64,000 nt of DNA from Phyto melanocephala (GCA_941918925.1 OW799236.1:88903716-88967715); one strand, 5' to 3'. Positions 47,401 through 56,784 are shown, counted from the stretch's first letter. Notes: generated from the sequence alone by a model not told the origin. Numbers and translations are program-made.

Positions 47401-50400
47401 ACATATTTATAATATTTAAAATTTACTGACTGTACTGTTTAAGTAATATTTTTTTAATATTTTCTAAGATGGCTCTGCGTAACTTTACCAACCGTGGAGA
47501 ATTTAAAACACCAGCAGATGAGTTTTTTCAGTAAGTTTAAATTCGTCTATGCACATTAACCGTAAGTTGGGCTTTAGTTTAATAAAAAAAAATCAATTTA
47601 ATAAATATTTGAAATTTTAGATTGTTCAAAGTGTACATATCTAAATATATATATAAAATTCACGTGTCACAGTATTTGTCACCAAACTCCTCCGAAACGG
47701 CTGAACCGATTTCAATGAAATTTTGCATACACATTCTGTAGATCTGAGAATAGGTTTATAACTACTTTTTATATTCCTTAATGAAGTGGGCGTGGCACAT
47801 CTCATACAAATTGAATTTTTAACATCATATATCTTGATTACTATGAAAGGGAGAGCTTCGAAAATTCGTGCGACATCATTTTTTGTTACTATTTGTAGCC
47901 GTACCGAAAATGGGCAGGATCGAATAAGTGGGCGTGGTATCTGCGATAAAAAGTGAATTTTTAATATCATATATCTTGAGAACTATGACAGCGAGAGCTT
48001 TTTAAATTTATGTGAGGCCTTCTATTATTAATGTGAGTAGCCATGCCGAAAATGGGCGGGAAAGGATAAGTGGTCGTGGTAGCTCCCATACAAAGTGAAT
48101 TTTTAACATCATATATCTTGAGTACTATCACAGGGAGAGCAGGGAGTTATCATGACTTTATAATTTCGTGATTGGAAAAGTGGGCGGGTCCACGCCCATA
48201 AAAAAGTTATAATCTTAAGGTACTTGAAATGGACCGATTTTTCTGAAATGGACCGATTTTTCTGAAACTTTGCACACATATTGAGCTGTCATGATTATAT
48301 AATTTGGTGATTAGAAAAGTGGGCAGGGCCACGCCTATAAAAAAAGTTATAATTTTGAGGTTCTTGCACTGTACCAATTTTTCTGAAACCTCGCACACAT
48401 ATTGAGCTGTCATGACTTTACACTTTCGTGATAAGAAAAGTGGGCAGTGCCACGCCCATAAAAAAGTTATTTAATTTCAGCTACTTGCACTAGATTGATT
48501 TTTCTGAAACGGTCCACACATATTGAGTTGTCATGACTTTATAATTTCGTGATTAGAAAAGTGGGCAGTGCCACGCCCATAAAAAAAGTTATTATATTCA
48601 GCTACTTGAACTTCACCGATTTTTCTAAAACTTTGCACACATATTGAGCTGTCATGACTATACAGTTTCGTGATTAAAAAAGTTGGCAGTGTCTTGCCCA
48701 TTAAAAAAATTATAATTTTTAGCTTTTTGCACTTGATATTCAATTAAAATTCAGAATGCATTTTTATTCATCAAGGGGCGTAGCAACGCGTCCCGGGCTT
48801 TTCTAGTATGATTATATATTTGAACAAAAAGATATAATGACTTTAGTTGATTTAAGCAAAGATTTGTAATTGACCGATTTAAAAGTGTCTTTGAGTGAAT
48901 TTTCAATTATTTTGAACACTTTTTTGAATAAGAATAAAAGCGAGAATAATATATTTAATAAGACAAGAAATAGAGTTATAAAAATCAACTAAATAACTAA
49001 AGGCTTTTCCAAAATTCAAAAATTGCACAAAATAAGTTGTTATTTTGTGCAGCAGATAACATTGTCCATGAGTCCACTATTAAAGTTTTGTATGAGTGTT
49101 AAGATTCTCTATCTCAGCAAACTCCAGGCACATTCTGCAAACATCAACCTTCTCGAATTTCGTCTTTTTCACATTATGTTTAAAGTTTTCGTGCCCTGAG
49201 GCCAACGCAGTTATACAGATCAGAATCTTCTGATTATACCCGAATTCTTTAACTGCACTAATTGCCAACTGACCTTTTAAGTATTATACGAGCCGGTGTA
49301 CATGTGGTTATTTCCATTCACTTTCATGCCTGCACCCTTCCATCCACTAAACTCTGGGTTCTAATCCTCCGCAAAGCAATTTTCCATACGTGCAACTGCA
49401 GTAGCATTTCCCACTATGCTGAGCACATCAGTGCTATTTCATTTAGAATACAAGCACAACAAGCTGATCTGCTTCTTACTCGAACACGTTTTAGTCTCTG
49501 CTTTTTCGTCCATTACAGAGTCATGAGCAAAAGTATCGATGTCATTAACCATTCACTAATTGTACATATGAACTCCACCTGAGTTTTCCTAACCTCGTTA
49601 AACCAAAGCTCTAGAATACTCCTAAGCCATGTGATGACACTGCAACCGTTTTCTTATTAATAATTATAACAGCATCAAATTCAGCTATGCCTGTGTTGAT
49701 GTAATATGTATCGCACTGCATAAATTAACACTACAATGCTCTGAAGCACATACAACTTCCGTTTGAAGCTTTTGGCCACAAAACGACACGGGCGTAAGTG
49801 ATTGTCGGAGATTTTGCGAAATTTTTATTTTTGAAATTTATTATTTTTCGCTTCTTGTATGCGTAACTCCAAAATGTTTAAAATTTCTTGTCACTTTGAT
49901 ATGAACCCATTATTTGACCTGTCTCATACATACTTTATGCTCATCGATTTTAGGTTCTTGAAGGGCCGTCAACATCTATGTTTCAAAAAACAGGTGATAA
50001 ACCTCTTATTGCGAACAATCCTTGAATATTTCAACCAGAATACTGATATATCCATTCCAGATATAATTTCAATATATTTTTAAATTAGTAGTATTCAATC
50101 AGGTTTTTTTAATTTTGAAAAAAGATGCTAACGAAGGAATCTTTTGAATAAAGTGACAGTGTTAACAAATCGTTAGAAATTTTAGCAATAATTCATCGAC
50201 CCAACGTAGGGAATACAAAACATTTCGGGTATTAGGAATAAGAGTTTATGACCTTATTATAGACCTTAATGTAACACACATTAATCACATTGTAATTCTA
50301 TATAACTAAAGGGTCCGGCATCTAACGTTTTTTTTTTCAACTAGTGCTTATTTCGTGAATGGTAACACTTAGCTCCTGTCAGATTTGACAGATTATTAGT

Positions 50401-52681
50401 TTTACCCTTCCGCTGAACGAATATGGTTGTGTATACGCTTGAGCAACGCTGGGAAATATTGCGACATTACTTTGACCGTTTTTCAAAAAAAAAACATCTT
50501 TTCAGATGAAGCTCATTTTGATCTTGGCGGGTATGTAAACAAGCAAAATTGTCGCATTTGGAGCACAGAAAACCCGCACGCATACATCGAAAAGCCGATA
50601 CACTCAAAACGAGTCACCGTTTGGTGCGGATTTTGGTCCAGAGGCTAATGGCCCAACATTAGCAAGGAGTAGCCGTAGTCAATGGCGATCGTTATCGGGC
50701 CATGTTGAACGACTTTTGTTCAAAAAAATTGAAGAGGAGGATATTAGCAACATTTAGTTTCAACAGGACGGCGCTACGTGCCACACAGCCGAAGCTAAAC
50801 TTTTTTTTATAGCATTTTCAAAAAAAAAAAAAAAGTTATTTGGTGGACCCTTTATTACTCTTATGCTCTTGATGTTAGAAGCTGATCCGATTGATTGATG
50901 TGATCTTGTTAAAGCTGATAACAGTTCGCACTTTATATGCATACATATTTCATTGTCTTCAACTTTATGTTAATATTTTCCTATTCCTTTTCAAGTTTAG
51001 AAATTTTAAAAATATCTAAAGGCATTGATGAGATTGGCACTATACAATGGCCGTTATTTTTCGCCGTACTGCTGGCCTGGTTTATGGTGTACGTTTGTAT
51101 AATTAAAGGCATAGAAACTGTAAGTTTACGCAAAAATTCATTAACAAATTAAATTGTTGTTCAATCAAATAATTTTCTTTCTAGGTTGGCAAAGTAGTTT
51201 ATTTTACTGCCACATTTCCATTTATCATACTTTTTATTTTATTTATACGTGGTGTCACATTGCCCGGTGCCGCTAAGGGTATTCTTTTCTACATTTATCC
51301 AGAATGGTCTCGTCTATTGGATCTCAAAGTTTGGGCCGATGCTGCTATACAAATATTCTTCTCTTTGGGTCCTGGTTGGGGTGGTATTGTCAATATGGCT
51401 AGTTTTAATAATTTTCGCAATAATGCTAAAGGTGATTCCATTTACATACCGATAATAAACTGCTCAACCAGTATTTTTGCCGGATTTGTTGTGTTTTCGG
51501 TGTTGGGGTTTCTGTCGCGTATGTATTTTATTTTAATGTTAAGTTATCAAATGTAAATTAATTGTCTTATTTATAAAAACAAACTGATTTTCTTTGCGAA
51601 TTTGATTTATACTTGGACTTTTTATAAATAAGACCTTAAAAATTTACATACAGTATTAGTATATATTCTGTGATTTTCAGACCAAACGGGCATTCCAGTA
51701 GCAACCGTAGCAACATCGGGACCAGGTCTGGCTTTTATAACATATCCCCAGGCAATATCAATGTTGCCGTTTTCCCAACTATGGGCAGGACTATTCTTTA
51801 GTATGCTCTTCTTATTGGGCTTAGACAGTGTGGTAGGTGCTCGTATTTATTAATAATAAATTGTTGTATAAATAAAATCCGCCATTTTCTTTACAGTTTG
51901 TACAAATTGAAGCAATAATATCATCTATATTAGATGAAGTACCTAAAGTGAGGCCATACAAATTTGCTGTCACTCTCATTTCATGTTTTCTTATGTTTTT
52001 AATGTCCATTATCTTAACTACAAATGTAACTAAATTTTTAATAATTATTTAAAGAAAAAATTATTATAATATCACTTATTACTTTTTGCTGTTAGGGAGG
52101 CATGTATATTTTACAATTACTGGATTGGTATTCAGCATCGGTTTCGGTTATTTTAATCTGTATTATTGAGATTCTAATGGTGGGTTGGATTTATGGTGTT
52201 GACAACTTTATTGATGACATCTACTTTATGATTGGCAAGAAACCTGAAAGAATCTGGCGTTATTGTTGGAAGTATATAACACCGTTTATATTGGTGGTAA
52301 ATATGTGCACATCACAATTATTATATAACAAAAACAATAATAATTTTCTTTTTCAAGTCGATCTTTTTCACCAGCATTATTTTTAATCGGCCCGTGCGTT
52401 ATAATGATAGAAGCTATCCCCAATGGGCCATCATTGTGGGCTGGTGCAGCTGCGCCATTTCAATTATTTGCATTCCTTTGTATATGCTGAAGAAAATATT
52501 ACTGCCCAGAGGAAATCTTAAGGAAAACCTGTTTCGATCTTTACAGGCAAAACATTGGTTACCTGCCCAAGATGACTATCGCTTGGCCTATCATGAGTTT
52601 AAGAATTCCCAGAAAATTATGAAAGAATTAAATACGAATAATTTTGAAGTTTTGGAACTGTTAAAAAAAGTTAGAAAATAA
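35441..52681 (+). CDS. SLC6 family sodium-coupled transporter, amino-acid type, 10 exons, complete
   Basis: Plasma-membrane 12-TM symporter. Exons: 35441-35696, 47016-47147, 47227-47390, 47469-47530, 50996-51119, 51185-51518, 51681-51832, 51897-52025, 52096-52296, 52358-52681. All have consistent GT/AG sites and phases, giving 625 residues. The ATG at 35441 (MSCVQNVQ) is the first in frame. TM1 has [20 protein letters not shown] (about 65-84). Gly69 sits where monoamine transporters have Asp, pointing to an amino-acid substrate. Extracellular loop 2 has [14 protein letters not shown] (disulfide pair) and an NFT glycosylation site. TM6 has FSLGPGWGG and TM8 [11 protein letters not shown]. Asp406-Ser407 in GLDS match the Na2-site pair. 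The acceptor at 50995 (TCAAG), not the one at 51000, keeps phase. TM1-TM2 and loop wording suggest the glycine-transporter-like branch. Intron 1 is 11.3 kb of nested transposons. Confidence 0.93.
35870..36310 (-). mobile_element. Tc1-like transposase N-terminal relic
   Basis: The minus strand reads [13 protein letters not shown], a stop, then [20 protein letters not shown] and [11 protein letters not shown]. In another frame follow [20 protein letters not shown] and [12 protein letters not shown]. These are the two helix-turn-helix halves of a Tc1-family transposase. The sequence to about 36660 may be its 5' flank. Catalytic domain absent. Confidence 0.72.
36775..38748 (+). mobile_element. 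Mariner-like element, internally deleted and split by a hAT insertion
   Basis: Ends AAGGGTCCGCCATCTAACG (36775) and GGCGTACCCTT (to 38748), each next to TA. The transposase is deleted between the N-terminus and [21 protein letters not shown], continues with [19 protein letters not shown], a stop, GIIGPFF and [12 protein letters not shown], then is cut by the hAT element at 37273-38673. Same family and nearly the same internal deletion as the copy at 50309-50852. Confidence 0.82.
37273..38673 (-). mobile_element. hAT element relic with 8-bp target duplication
   Basis: Inverted ends TAGGGTTTGGGA / TCCCAAACCCTA (one mismatch region further in), directly flanked by TACGTGCC at 37265-37272 and 38674-38681. 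Many CCCGGGAA motifs lie in both subterminal zones. The minus strand keeps traces of a hAT transposase: [30 protein letters not shown] and [16 protein letters not shown] (the LDEWTS..NRRYL region). The ends are clear, the protein is broken. Confidence 0.85.
38749..39136. other. Intron spacer, probably Helitron-related debris
   Basis: Non-coding. Includes GGGCGTGGTATTTCAAATAC and ACCGATTTAAATGATGGTTTG phrases like those inside the Helitrons. No ends recognised. Confidence 0.35.
39137..39919 (-). repeat. DINE-1/INE-1-like repeat, copy 3
   Basis: Begins AAACAAGTAAGAGTGCTATAT, has ATTCGGCCGTGCCGAAT, the A/T microsatellite, GGCTCAGCTGGGATTCGATG and the CAGACGGACA and GGGGTCGGAAATG blocks. It ends TATACCCTTTTTCACTGTG, lacking the final GAAGGGTATAA of other copies. 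Confidence 0.72.
41180..42625 (+). CDS. Retrotransposon ORF1 protein (Gag-like, zinc knuckles)
   Basis: 481 codons from the first in-frame ATG (MERLNKINE); the frame is open further upstream without an ATG. It is a nucleic-acid-binding coat protein of a non-LTR element. The N-terminal half is low-complexity and very basic ([16 protein letters not shown]). The middle holds a probable RRM-like domain ([15 protein letters not shown] ... [17 protein letters not shown]). Three CCHC knuckles lie near residues 408-470 ([28 protein letters not shown], and one starting VCMFCK). The TAA is two bases before the ORF2 ATG, suggesting termination-coupled reinitiation. Confidence 0.9.
   Translation: MERLNKINEVTTQGTNTPVSAAARGGQAGSRASISSDCNAIPVGLAGLADNATSINDNGSSGRGLDGGKGDHLVTVNPFARNSKVRRSPQHEKTGSNETAVNPNMETTAFCRLGVCIRNLVDMLEDGKRRSIHQPMRDAIESIKALYELSAIENHDEKAKEVIRSSKSSQTSPWLRRKEPKRKPEGKPEGAPKEPMAKKVYKGKKCEEAKPEETVNIQENDGWKVVKSKAKTKKSNGNRNRVRTKPDAIVIEAVGNSSYADILRKVKADPSLNELGQAVSRIRRTNNGNLLLQLRNTGERTDEYKEAIGQSLNGQASVRSLKPRKVIEIRDIDEVTTKEEVVRTIRAQLKLRDSDPVEMLRLRSAYGGTQIVKISLPVDRAEMLLKMGKVATNWAIWRIREEKSLLKCFRCLEFGHLAVKCENAMDRSKMCRRCGKEGHMAKTCEENPVCMFCKNNNTGDSAHIAGSSRCPVFRRALETRK
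42628..45606 (+). CDS. Retrotransposon ORF2 protein (APE endonuclease, reverse transcriptase)
   Basis: 992 codons, uninterrupted, ATG at 42628. The N-terminal apurinic-like endonuclease has the opening [25 protein letters not shown] (residues 119-124, catalytic Asp/Asn) and SDHQAV (193-196, catalytic Asp-His). The reverse transcriptase spans roughly 380-700, with [64 protein letters not shown] and the catalytic FADDIVIV (Asp643, Asp644). A C-terminal CCHC finger [18 protein letters not shown] lies at about 920-937, typical of R1-clade proteins. No RNase H is seen, as usual in R1. Length is close to the family's ~1000-1050. Confidence 0.94.
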   Translation: MELRIMQINLNHYELANDLLSQSVREKQIDVAIISEPYGVRSSNVWTSDQSSKAAIWACGKHAFQNIGDKRKGFTRARIKGIFFYSCYAPPSWSHEEYESMLQELVNDAVGKSPLVIAGDFNAWATEWGSQSTNRRGRSLLEAFAPLDVDVANNGRSQTFRKAGRSSIIDITFVSSSLTPRTKWWVSEDFTYSDHQAVMFVISGCSGRGRHTKPTTGPKWKDSRFDVETFNDSIMDEEIEEGPVQIASVQLCRLIERACDASMPQRKPNRFGSPCYWWNEEIRSLRLECLRSRRKAQRSRGKSYHTQRIEEFRELRKKLKTAIKKSKGESFKLLCEEADANPWGTAYKVVMKKLKCQAAPQITCPTLLLGIVSHLFPQRENNWVYVDSRFTDCNIPPVTEEEILKIGREIGDNRAPGPDGVPNKAIKAAIQRRPCLFRRIMQGCLSEGIFPDQWKRQRLVLLPKGNKPAGDPSSYRPICLLDTLGKALEKVIYNRLMDIVERENGLSETQFGFRKSRSTIDAIKRVVDTAAGAIAGERWRWGTKEYCGVVTIDIRNAFNSASWDFIMAALERLNTPKYLIRIVNSYFSNRKLIYATDDGPRMYDVSSGVPQGSVLGPLLWNIMYDGVLRTQLPSSTRIIGFADDIVIVSVAKHIVELESAINDAIVRIQRWLDSANLNLAEQKTEAVLITSRKKVEFMKVKVGNQEICSKPAIKYLGVMMDNRLKFGPHIEYACAKAAMIQRSIARILPNIGGPKGPRRRLLATVTNSTLLYAAPVWAQALKIKKYRRKMSSVHRLCALRTISAFKTVLDDAACVIAAMIPIDILAAEIQRIYNRRTTGQAVINLAAVKREERSFSIREWQRRWDTSTKGRWTYKLIPNIAVWMDRKAGDVNFYLTQYMTNHGAFRQYLHRVGHENSQTCPECPEEAENAEHVVFRCPRYMGWTSGMTNPSEFLRHMCQDVENWEVFSGVCSRIIKDLIRLERARRSDEEEA
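45832..46362 (+). other. SLC6 intron 1, unassigned stretch
   Basis: AT-rich intron sequence between the Helitron and the pogo-like MITE. Nothing recognised. Confidence 0.4.
46363..46763. mobile_element. Small pogo/Tigger-like MITE
   Basis: Inverted ends CAGTGCACTTGCGATAAC and its partner TTTTTAACTGCACTG, with TA on both sides (46361-46362, 46764-46765). Three GTTCACGTTA-type phrases occur inside (near 46421, 46694 and 46720). 401 bp, no coding capacity. The CAGTG start and TA target are those of Tc1/mariner/pogo elements. Confidence 0.65.
47640..48806 (+). mobile_element. Non-autonomous Helitron with two kinds of internal repeat
   Basis: Starts TCTAAATATATATATAAAAT after A, ends CGTCCCGGGCTTTTCTAG before T. 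The 5' half has about three diverged ~150-bp copies of ATCATATATCTTGAGTACTA...GGGAGAGC. The 3' half has five copies of the ~121-bp repeat (TTGAGCTGTCATGAC-like words at 48144, 48281, 48402, 48523, 48643), each with GTGGGC...GCCACGCCCAT. It lies in SLC6 intron 4. Confidence 0.8.
48807..50308. other. SLC6 intron 4, including a possible LINE relic
   Basis: Mostly unassigned. On the minus strand, 49268-49080 reads [29 protein letters not shown] and [13 protein letters not shown], which resembles the segment after RNase H in I- or jockey-type ORF2 proteins (LTGH ... CRFC). The flanking sequence to about 49640 is broken in all frames. The call is tentative. Confidence 0.3.
50309..50852 (+). mobile_element. 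Internally deleted mariner-like element
   Basis: Ends AAGGGTCCGGCATCTAACG and TTGGTGGACCCTT with TA on each side. N-terminal [17 protein letters not shown] is followed almost at once by [21 protein letters not shown], so the second helix-turn-helix and part of the catalytic domain are deleted. [16 protein letters not shown] remnants are near 50760. Sister of the 36775-38748 copy. It lies 143 bp before SLC6 exon 5. Confidence 0.83.
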
Positions 52682-52926
52682 TTAGTTTTTAGAGTTGTGC
52701 TTTAGAAGATAATTAAATTATCTAATAAATGTTAGAATTTAATATAAATTTGCATGTGATTGTAAGTTAAAGAAATTCCAAGAATTTAAAATTATAAATA
52801 AAAGTGTAATTTTTTAAAGCTTTAAATTTTTAATCAAAATATGTAGTAGAAGTTTTAAAGAACCAATAAAAAAAATATTATTAAAAAAATACACAGCTGA
52901 AGATAAACACTCAACATAGACATTTA
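52682..52926 (+). other. 3' UTR of the SLC6 gene
   Basis: AT-rich, with candidate polyadenylation words AATAAA near 52721 and 52796. No other feature. Confidence 0.5.
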
Positions 52927-53010
52927 GGGCCGTATGCATAAAAAAATCTAAATTGTGCCTTAAAGTTCATATTTTTTTATAAAGACTTTTGGTCTTATAA
53001 ACCGTTTAAG

Positions 53011-53703
53011 AAACAAGTAACAGTGCTATATTCGGCCGTGCCGAATCTTATATACCCTTCACAACGTGTAGTCATGCAATAACAATTGCTTGTATCGCCA
53101 TTCATCTCATGTAAAAAACATACCATTGTAAAATTATAATTGAGTTTAAGTATGTATGTTTCTAAAAAAAAATTCAAAAAAAAAATACAAAACAAAAATA
53201 AATAAAAAAAAATTTAAAAAATTTTTTTTAAAAAATTAAAAAAAAAATAATAAAAATATATATAAAATAAAAAAATAAAATAAAAAAATTAAATAAAAAA
53301 AATGTTTTGGCTCAGCTGGGATTCGATGCAACGTTTATTATAACCAGTATATATGTATGTTGTTGTTGTAATTGTGAAAAGAAAACGAGGTGGTCGTGGT
53401 TTTTTGCTCATATCTCAGAAAGTTATGGGGCGATTGTGCTGAATTTCAATAGCGATTCATTCCCGGATATTTCCAAAAGATTGATACCATACACAGATCT
53501 GGGGAACATATAGTTGCTTCTAAAAGTTGATTTCAACCAACACACGGACAGACGGTCAGTGCTTAATCGACTCCTCTATTCATAAGCTTTCAGAAAATAT
53601 ATACTTTATGGGGTCGGAAATGAAAATTGTAGAAATTACAAACGGAATGACAAAGCTATATGTAGTTATACCCTTGTGCACCACAGGTGAAGGGTATAAA
53701 AAC
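53011..53703 (-). repeat. DINE-1/INE-1-like repeat, copy 4
   Basis: Begins AAACAAGTAACAGTGCTATA and the CGGCCGTGCCGAATC hairpin, then the A/T microsatellite, GGCTCAGCTGGGATTCGATG, ACGGACAGACGG and GGGGTCGGAAATGAAAATTG. Ends GGTGAAGGGTATAAA. Inserted in the Harbinger relic. Open frames in it (53307-53820) recur in other copies and are not genes. Confidence 0.72.
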
Positions 53704-54698
53704 ACATTTATAAACAGTGAATTAACTAATATACTTCGTGAGCAATTTTTAAGTTCCAGAGTTGTCGTTTTAGCATTAATGATGCACAAAAACGACTATC
53801 AATTTATTCAGTATTCATAGCTTTATATCATTTACATATGTGCTTGGAAAGAAAAATAGTGCGTTAAAAAATAAAATTATTACGTCAACTAGTATCTTAA
53901 TTAAAAAAAAAAACTAATTTGTTTTAGAAAAGTTTAAATTAAATGACAAATAAAAAAGTATTTGAATAACGATTATTTTTTAATTTCACACATCACTAAA
54001 ATATTCTATTAAATTTTAATTGTTTGGTTGCCGAAGACATAAATATAAATATTTATGCGCTACGTCTCCGTTAGTTTTTTTTATGTGAGTGCCGTCAATA
54101 GCGCCAATTATTCCAGGGAAACTCCCAATTTCTTTTAAATGTTTAGCTATCTCTTTTTTATACCCTTCACACAGTGAAAGAGGGTATATATAGGTTTGTT
54201 ATTCCGTGTGAAATTTCTACAATTTTCATTTCCGACCCCATAAAGTATATATTTTCTGAAAGCTTATGAATAGGGGAGTCGATTAAGCTCTGTCAGTCTG
54301 TCCGTGTGTATGTTGAAATCAAGTTTTTGAAGCCCCCCGACTTCCCTTGGACCCGGGTGTGGTATTAAAATATCAGAAATATTCGGGAGTAGAACGGTAT
54401 TGAAATTCAAAAACATCGGTTCATAAACAACTAAGATATGAGCAAAAACCCACGACCACCTCGATTTTTTTTTCACAAAAACAACATTACAACAACAACA
54501 TACATACATACAAACGTGTATACGGTTAGAGAAAACGTGGCATCGAATCCCAGCTGAGCCAAAAAAATTTTTTTTTTTAATTTTTTTAACATTTTTGTAA
54601 AGTTTTTTTTTATTTTTTATTTAATATATTATTTATATTTTTATTATTATTTTTTTTAATTTTTTTTTATTTTTTTTTTGTTTTATATATGTTATATA

Positions 54699-55611
54699 CA
54701 GGGTGGACCAAAAGTCACGCCTGCGTGTAAAAATTGAATGACTTTTTTGTTTATTAATATTTTTTATTTTTTTTTTCAGATTTTATTCATCGATTCGTGT
54801 TACACCACCGTGCAAAATTTAACGACTGAGCAACGAACGAAAGTGGTAGAATTTTACTTTTCCAATGGGCGCTCAATTTCTTAGCAATTTAATAATGAGT
54901 GATGAAGCACATTTTCATCTAAATGGATACGTAAATAAACAAAATATGCGATTTTGGGGTACTACAAATCCCAAAGTTGTTCACAAGCGCCAATTACACC
55001 CCCTCAAGTGTAGAGTATGGTGTGGAGTGACATCAGAAAGAGTTATAGGGCCCTACTTCTTCGAGGATGAAGTTGGTAATACAGTAACGGTGAATGGGGA
55101 CAGATATCGCGCTATGCTTAATAATTTTGTACGCCCTGAGGCAGCCAACAAGTGGTTTCAGCAGGATGGAGCAACAGCACACACGGCCCGTGCCACAATG
55201 ACGCTTTTAAATGAAATTTTTGACGACCGAACTATCTCGAAAAATTCAGAATTTAATTGGCCAGCACATTCACCGGATTTAACTGCCCCTGATTATTTTC
55301 TATGGGGTTATCTCAAAGAACGAGTGTATGTAAACAAGCCTCAAACTATAGAGCAGCTAAAGAACAACATTGAAGCTGAGATCAGGGCAATAGAGCCTGA
55401 AACCTTGCGTGCAGTTATGCAAAACGCCTGTTTAAGAGCCCAATTGTGCATCGATGAAAATGGTGGTCATCTCTCTGACATTATTTTTCATAATTAAAAT
55501 TTAGGTCATACAAAGATAATATTATAATTAAAAAAAAATTTAATAAAAAATAATAATAAACAAAAAAGTTATTAAATTTTTACACGCAGGCGCGACTTTT
55601 GGTCCACCCTG
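54699..55611 (+). mobile_element. DD41D mariner-like element, both ends present, internally deleted
   Basis: Terminal inverted repeats of about 57 bp, starting CAGGGTGGACCAAAAGTC and nearly identical at the two ends (few mismatches), with TA on each side (54697-54698, 55612-55613). 913 bp in total against roughly 1.3 kb for full elements. The N-terminal coding NLTTEQRTKVVEFYFSNGRS is joined by deletion to the catalytic half. The well-matched ends make this a candidate for mobilisation by a complete relative. Confidence 0.9.
54898..55497 (+). CDS. Truncated DD41D mariner transposase, catalytic half
   Basis: Open for about 200 codons from the internal ATG at 54895-54897 (MSDEAHFHLNGYVNKQNMRF), though the frame runs upstream of it. 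It keeps all three catalytic Asp: SDEAHF, QQDGATAHTA and TAPDYFLWGYL, with 41 residues between the last two. Then KERVYVNKPQTI and the end GGHLSDIIFHN. The two N-terminal DNA-binding domains are missing, so it could not bind the ends alone. Similar throughout to the 11752-12805 relic. Confidence 0.85.
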   Translation, partial: SDEAHFHLNGYVNKQNMRFWGTTNPKVVHKRQLHPLKCRVWCGVTSERVIGPYFFEDEVGNTVTVNGDRYRAMLNNFVRPEAANKWFQQDGATAHTARATMTLLNEIFDDRTISKNSEFNWPAHSPDLTAPDYFLWGYLKERVYVNKPQTIEQLKNNIEAEIRAIEPETLRAVMQNACLRAQLCIDENGGHLSDIIFHN

Positions 55612-56406
55612 TATATAATAATTTTTTTTAAAATTTTTTTTTTTATATTTTATTTTTTTTTTATGTTTTTTTAACATACATACGTGAATTTATAATTTTA
55701 CAATGGGATGTTTTTATATATGTTTGTTTTTATATGTATGTACGTATTTCATATGGGATGAATGGTGACACAAACTACTGTTATTGCATGACTACACATT
55801 GTGAAGGGTATATAAGATTCGGCACGGAATATAGCGCCCTAACTTGTTTTCCTCTATAGATGTTGGCATTTCGGTAATTTACTTTCTATATTTAGCTAGA
55901 TCCGAGCAACTTTTGCACATATCCCGCTGACTGCAGATTGTGCTAGGCTATGAAGGTCACCCGCATCAACTTGAAACTAAGAACATAATTATATTACCTT
56001 ATAAGCATATTATATTATATTTATATTATTATATAAAAATCTCACTTTACAATATGTTTAAAGTAGGGTCGAATCAATTTTAAAATTTTTTGATTTAAAA
56101 GAGGTTTACAAAAGGTATGTTAAGCTAATAATCGTTTATAAATACTATTTTGGCATATATAACTTAACAATGGTTTGTAAAGCTGTCTTAAGTTTTTGTG
56201 CATACGGCTGTTAATGGTGAGACGAACTTCCAAAAATTCAAATTAAATTTAATTAATTTTCCGAAAATATCGACATTTGTATATTTATGTCGATTAATCA
56301 ATATTTTTATATTCGATGTATCGATATTTTTTGTGCGTCATTGTGAATTCATCCAAAGGAAGATTTTATTGGCTACAAAAATTTGAGATATAAATTTTAA
56401 AATTGT

Positions 56407-56784
56407 TTTTTTTTATACATAAAAGTAAAACTCTGTTTGTCTGTGCGTGTGTGTTAGCTATAGACTCCGAAACCGATTGGACTCAAACTTTAGCAAGTTG
56501 TTGTACACATTCCAGGGAGTGTTTATGGGTGGTAAAAGTTGGGCGGGGCCACGCCCATAAAAAATTAGTTATCATTTTTAGCTACTTGCACTAGATAGAT
56601 TTTTCTGAAACTTTGCACATACATTGAGCTGTCATGACTATATAATTTCGTGATTAGAAAAGTAGGCGGGCTACGCTCAAAAAAAAAGTTAACATTTTTA
56701 GTTCCTTAAACTTGATAGTCAATTAAAATTCAGAATGCATTTTATTCATTAAGAGGCGTAGCAACGCGCGCCGGGCTTGGCTAG
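56407..56784 (+). mobile_element. Short Helitron, first of a head-to-tail pair
   Basis: The 5' end is blurred in TTTTTTTTATACATAAAAG (the usual TC is lost). It contains GTTAGCTATAGACTCCG, one to two ~121-bp repeat units, and ends GCGCGCCGGGCTTGGCTAG at 56784. Same family as the Helitron at 40047-45831. Confidence 0.72.

Larger units (their letters stand above)
54157..55850 (+). repeat. DINE-1/INE-1-like repeat, copy 5, split by a mariner
   Basis: Starts TTATACCCTTCACACAGTG and ends GCGCCCTAACTTGTTTT. It holds the usual blocks, with the mariner 54699-55611 inserted in its A/T microsatellite. It separates two parts of a Harbinger transposase. Confidence 0.75.
52927..56210 (-). mobile_element. 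PIF/Harbinger element relic carrying nested insertions
   Basis: Inverted ends GCCGTATGCATAAAAA (near 52929) and TTTTTGTGCATACGGC (near 56208), flanked by TTA (52924-52926 and 56211-56213), the classic TWA target of Harbinger. The minus strand keeps transposase pieces on either side of an insertion: VDAGDLHSLAQSAVSGICAK and LPKCQHL (55975-55855), then EIAKHLKEIGSFPGIIGAID and GTHIKKTNG (54155-54060). It contains DINE-1-like copies at 53011-53703 and 54157-55850, the latter with a mariner inside. Confidence 0.8.

Noticed and set aside
49262..49582. 106-codon plus-strand frame in SLC6 intron 4
   Set aside because: Starts from a non-standard codon and overlaps a likely minus-strand LINE relic; no recognisable domain.
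51001..51119. Use of TTTAG at 51000 as the acceptor of SLC6 exon 5
   Set aside because: It would break the reading phase with the exon at 47469-47530; the TCAAG acceptor at 50995 restores it and gives EFFHLEILKIS.
53307..53820. Two plus-strand frames after SLC6
   Set aside because: They run through a DINE-1-like repeat and have counterparts in the copy at 19826-20219.
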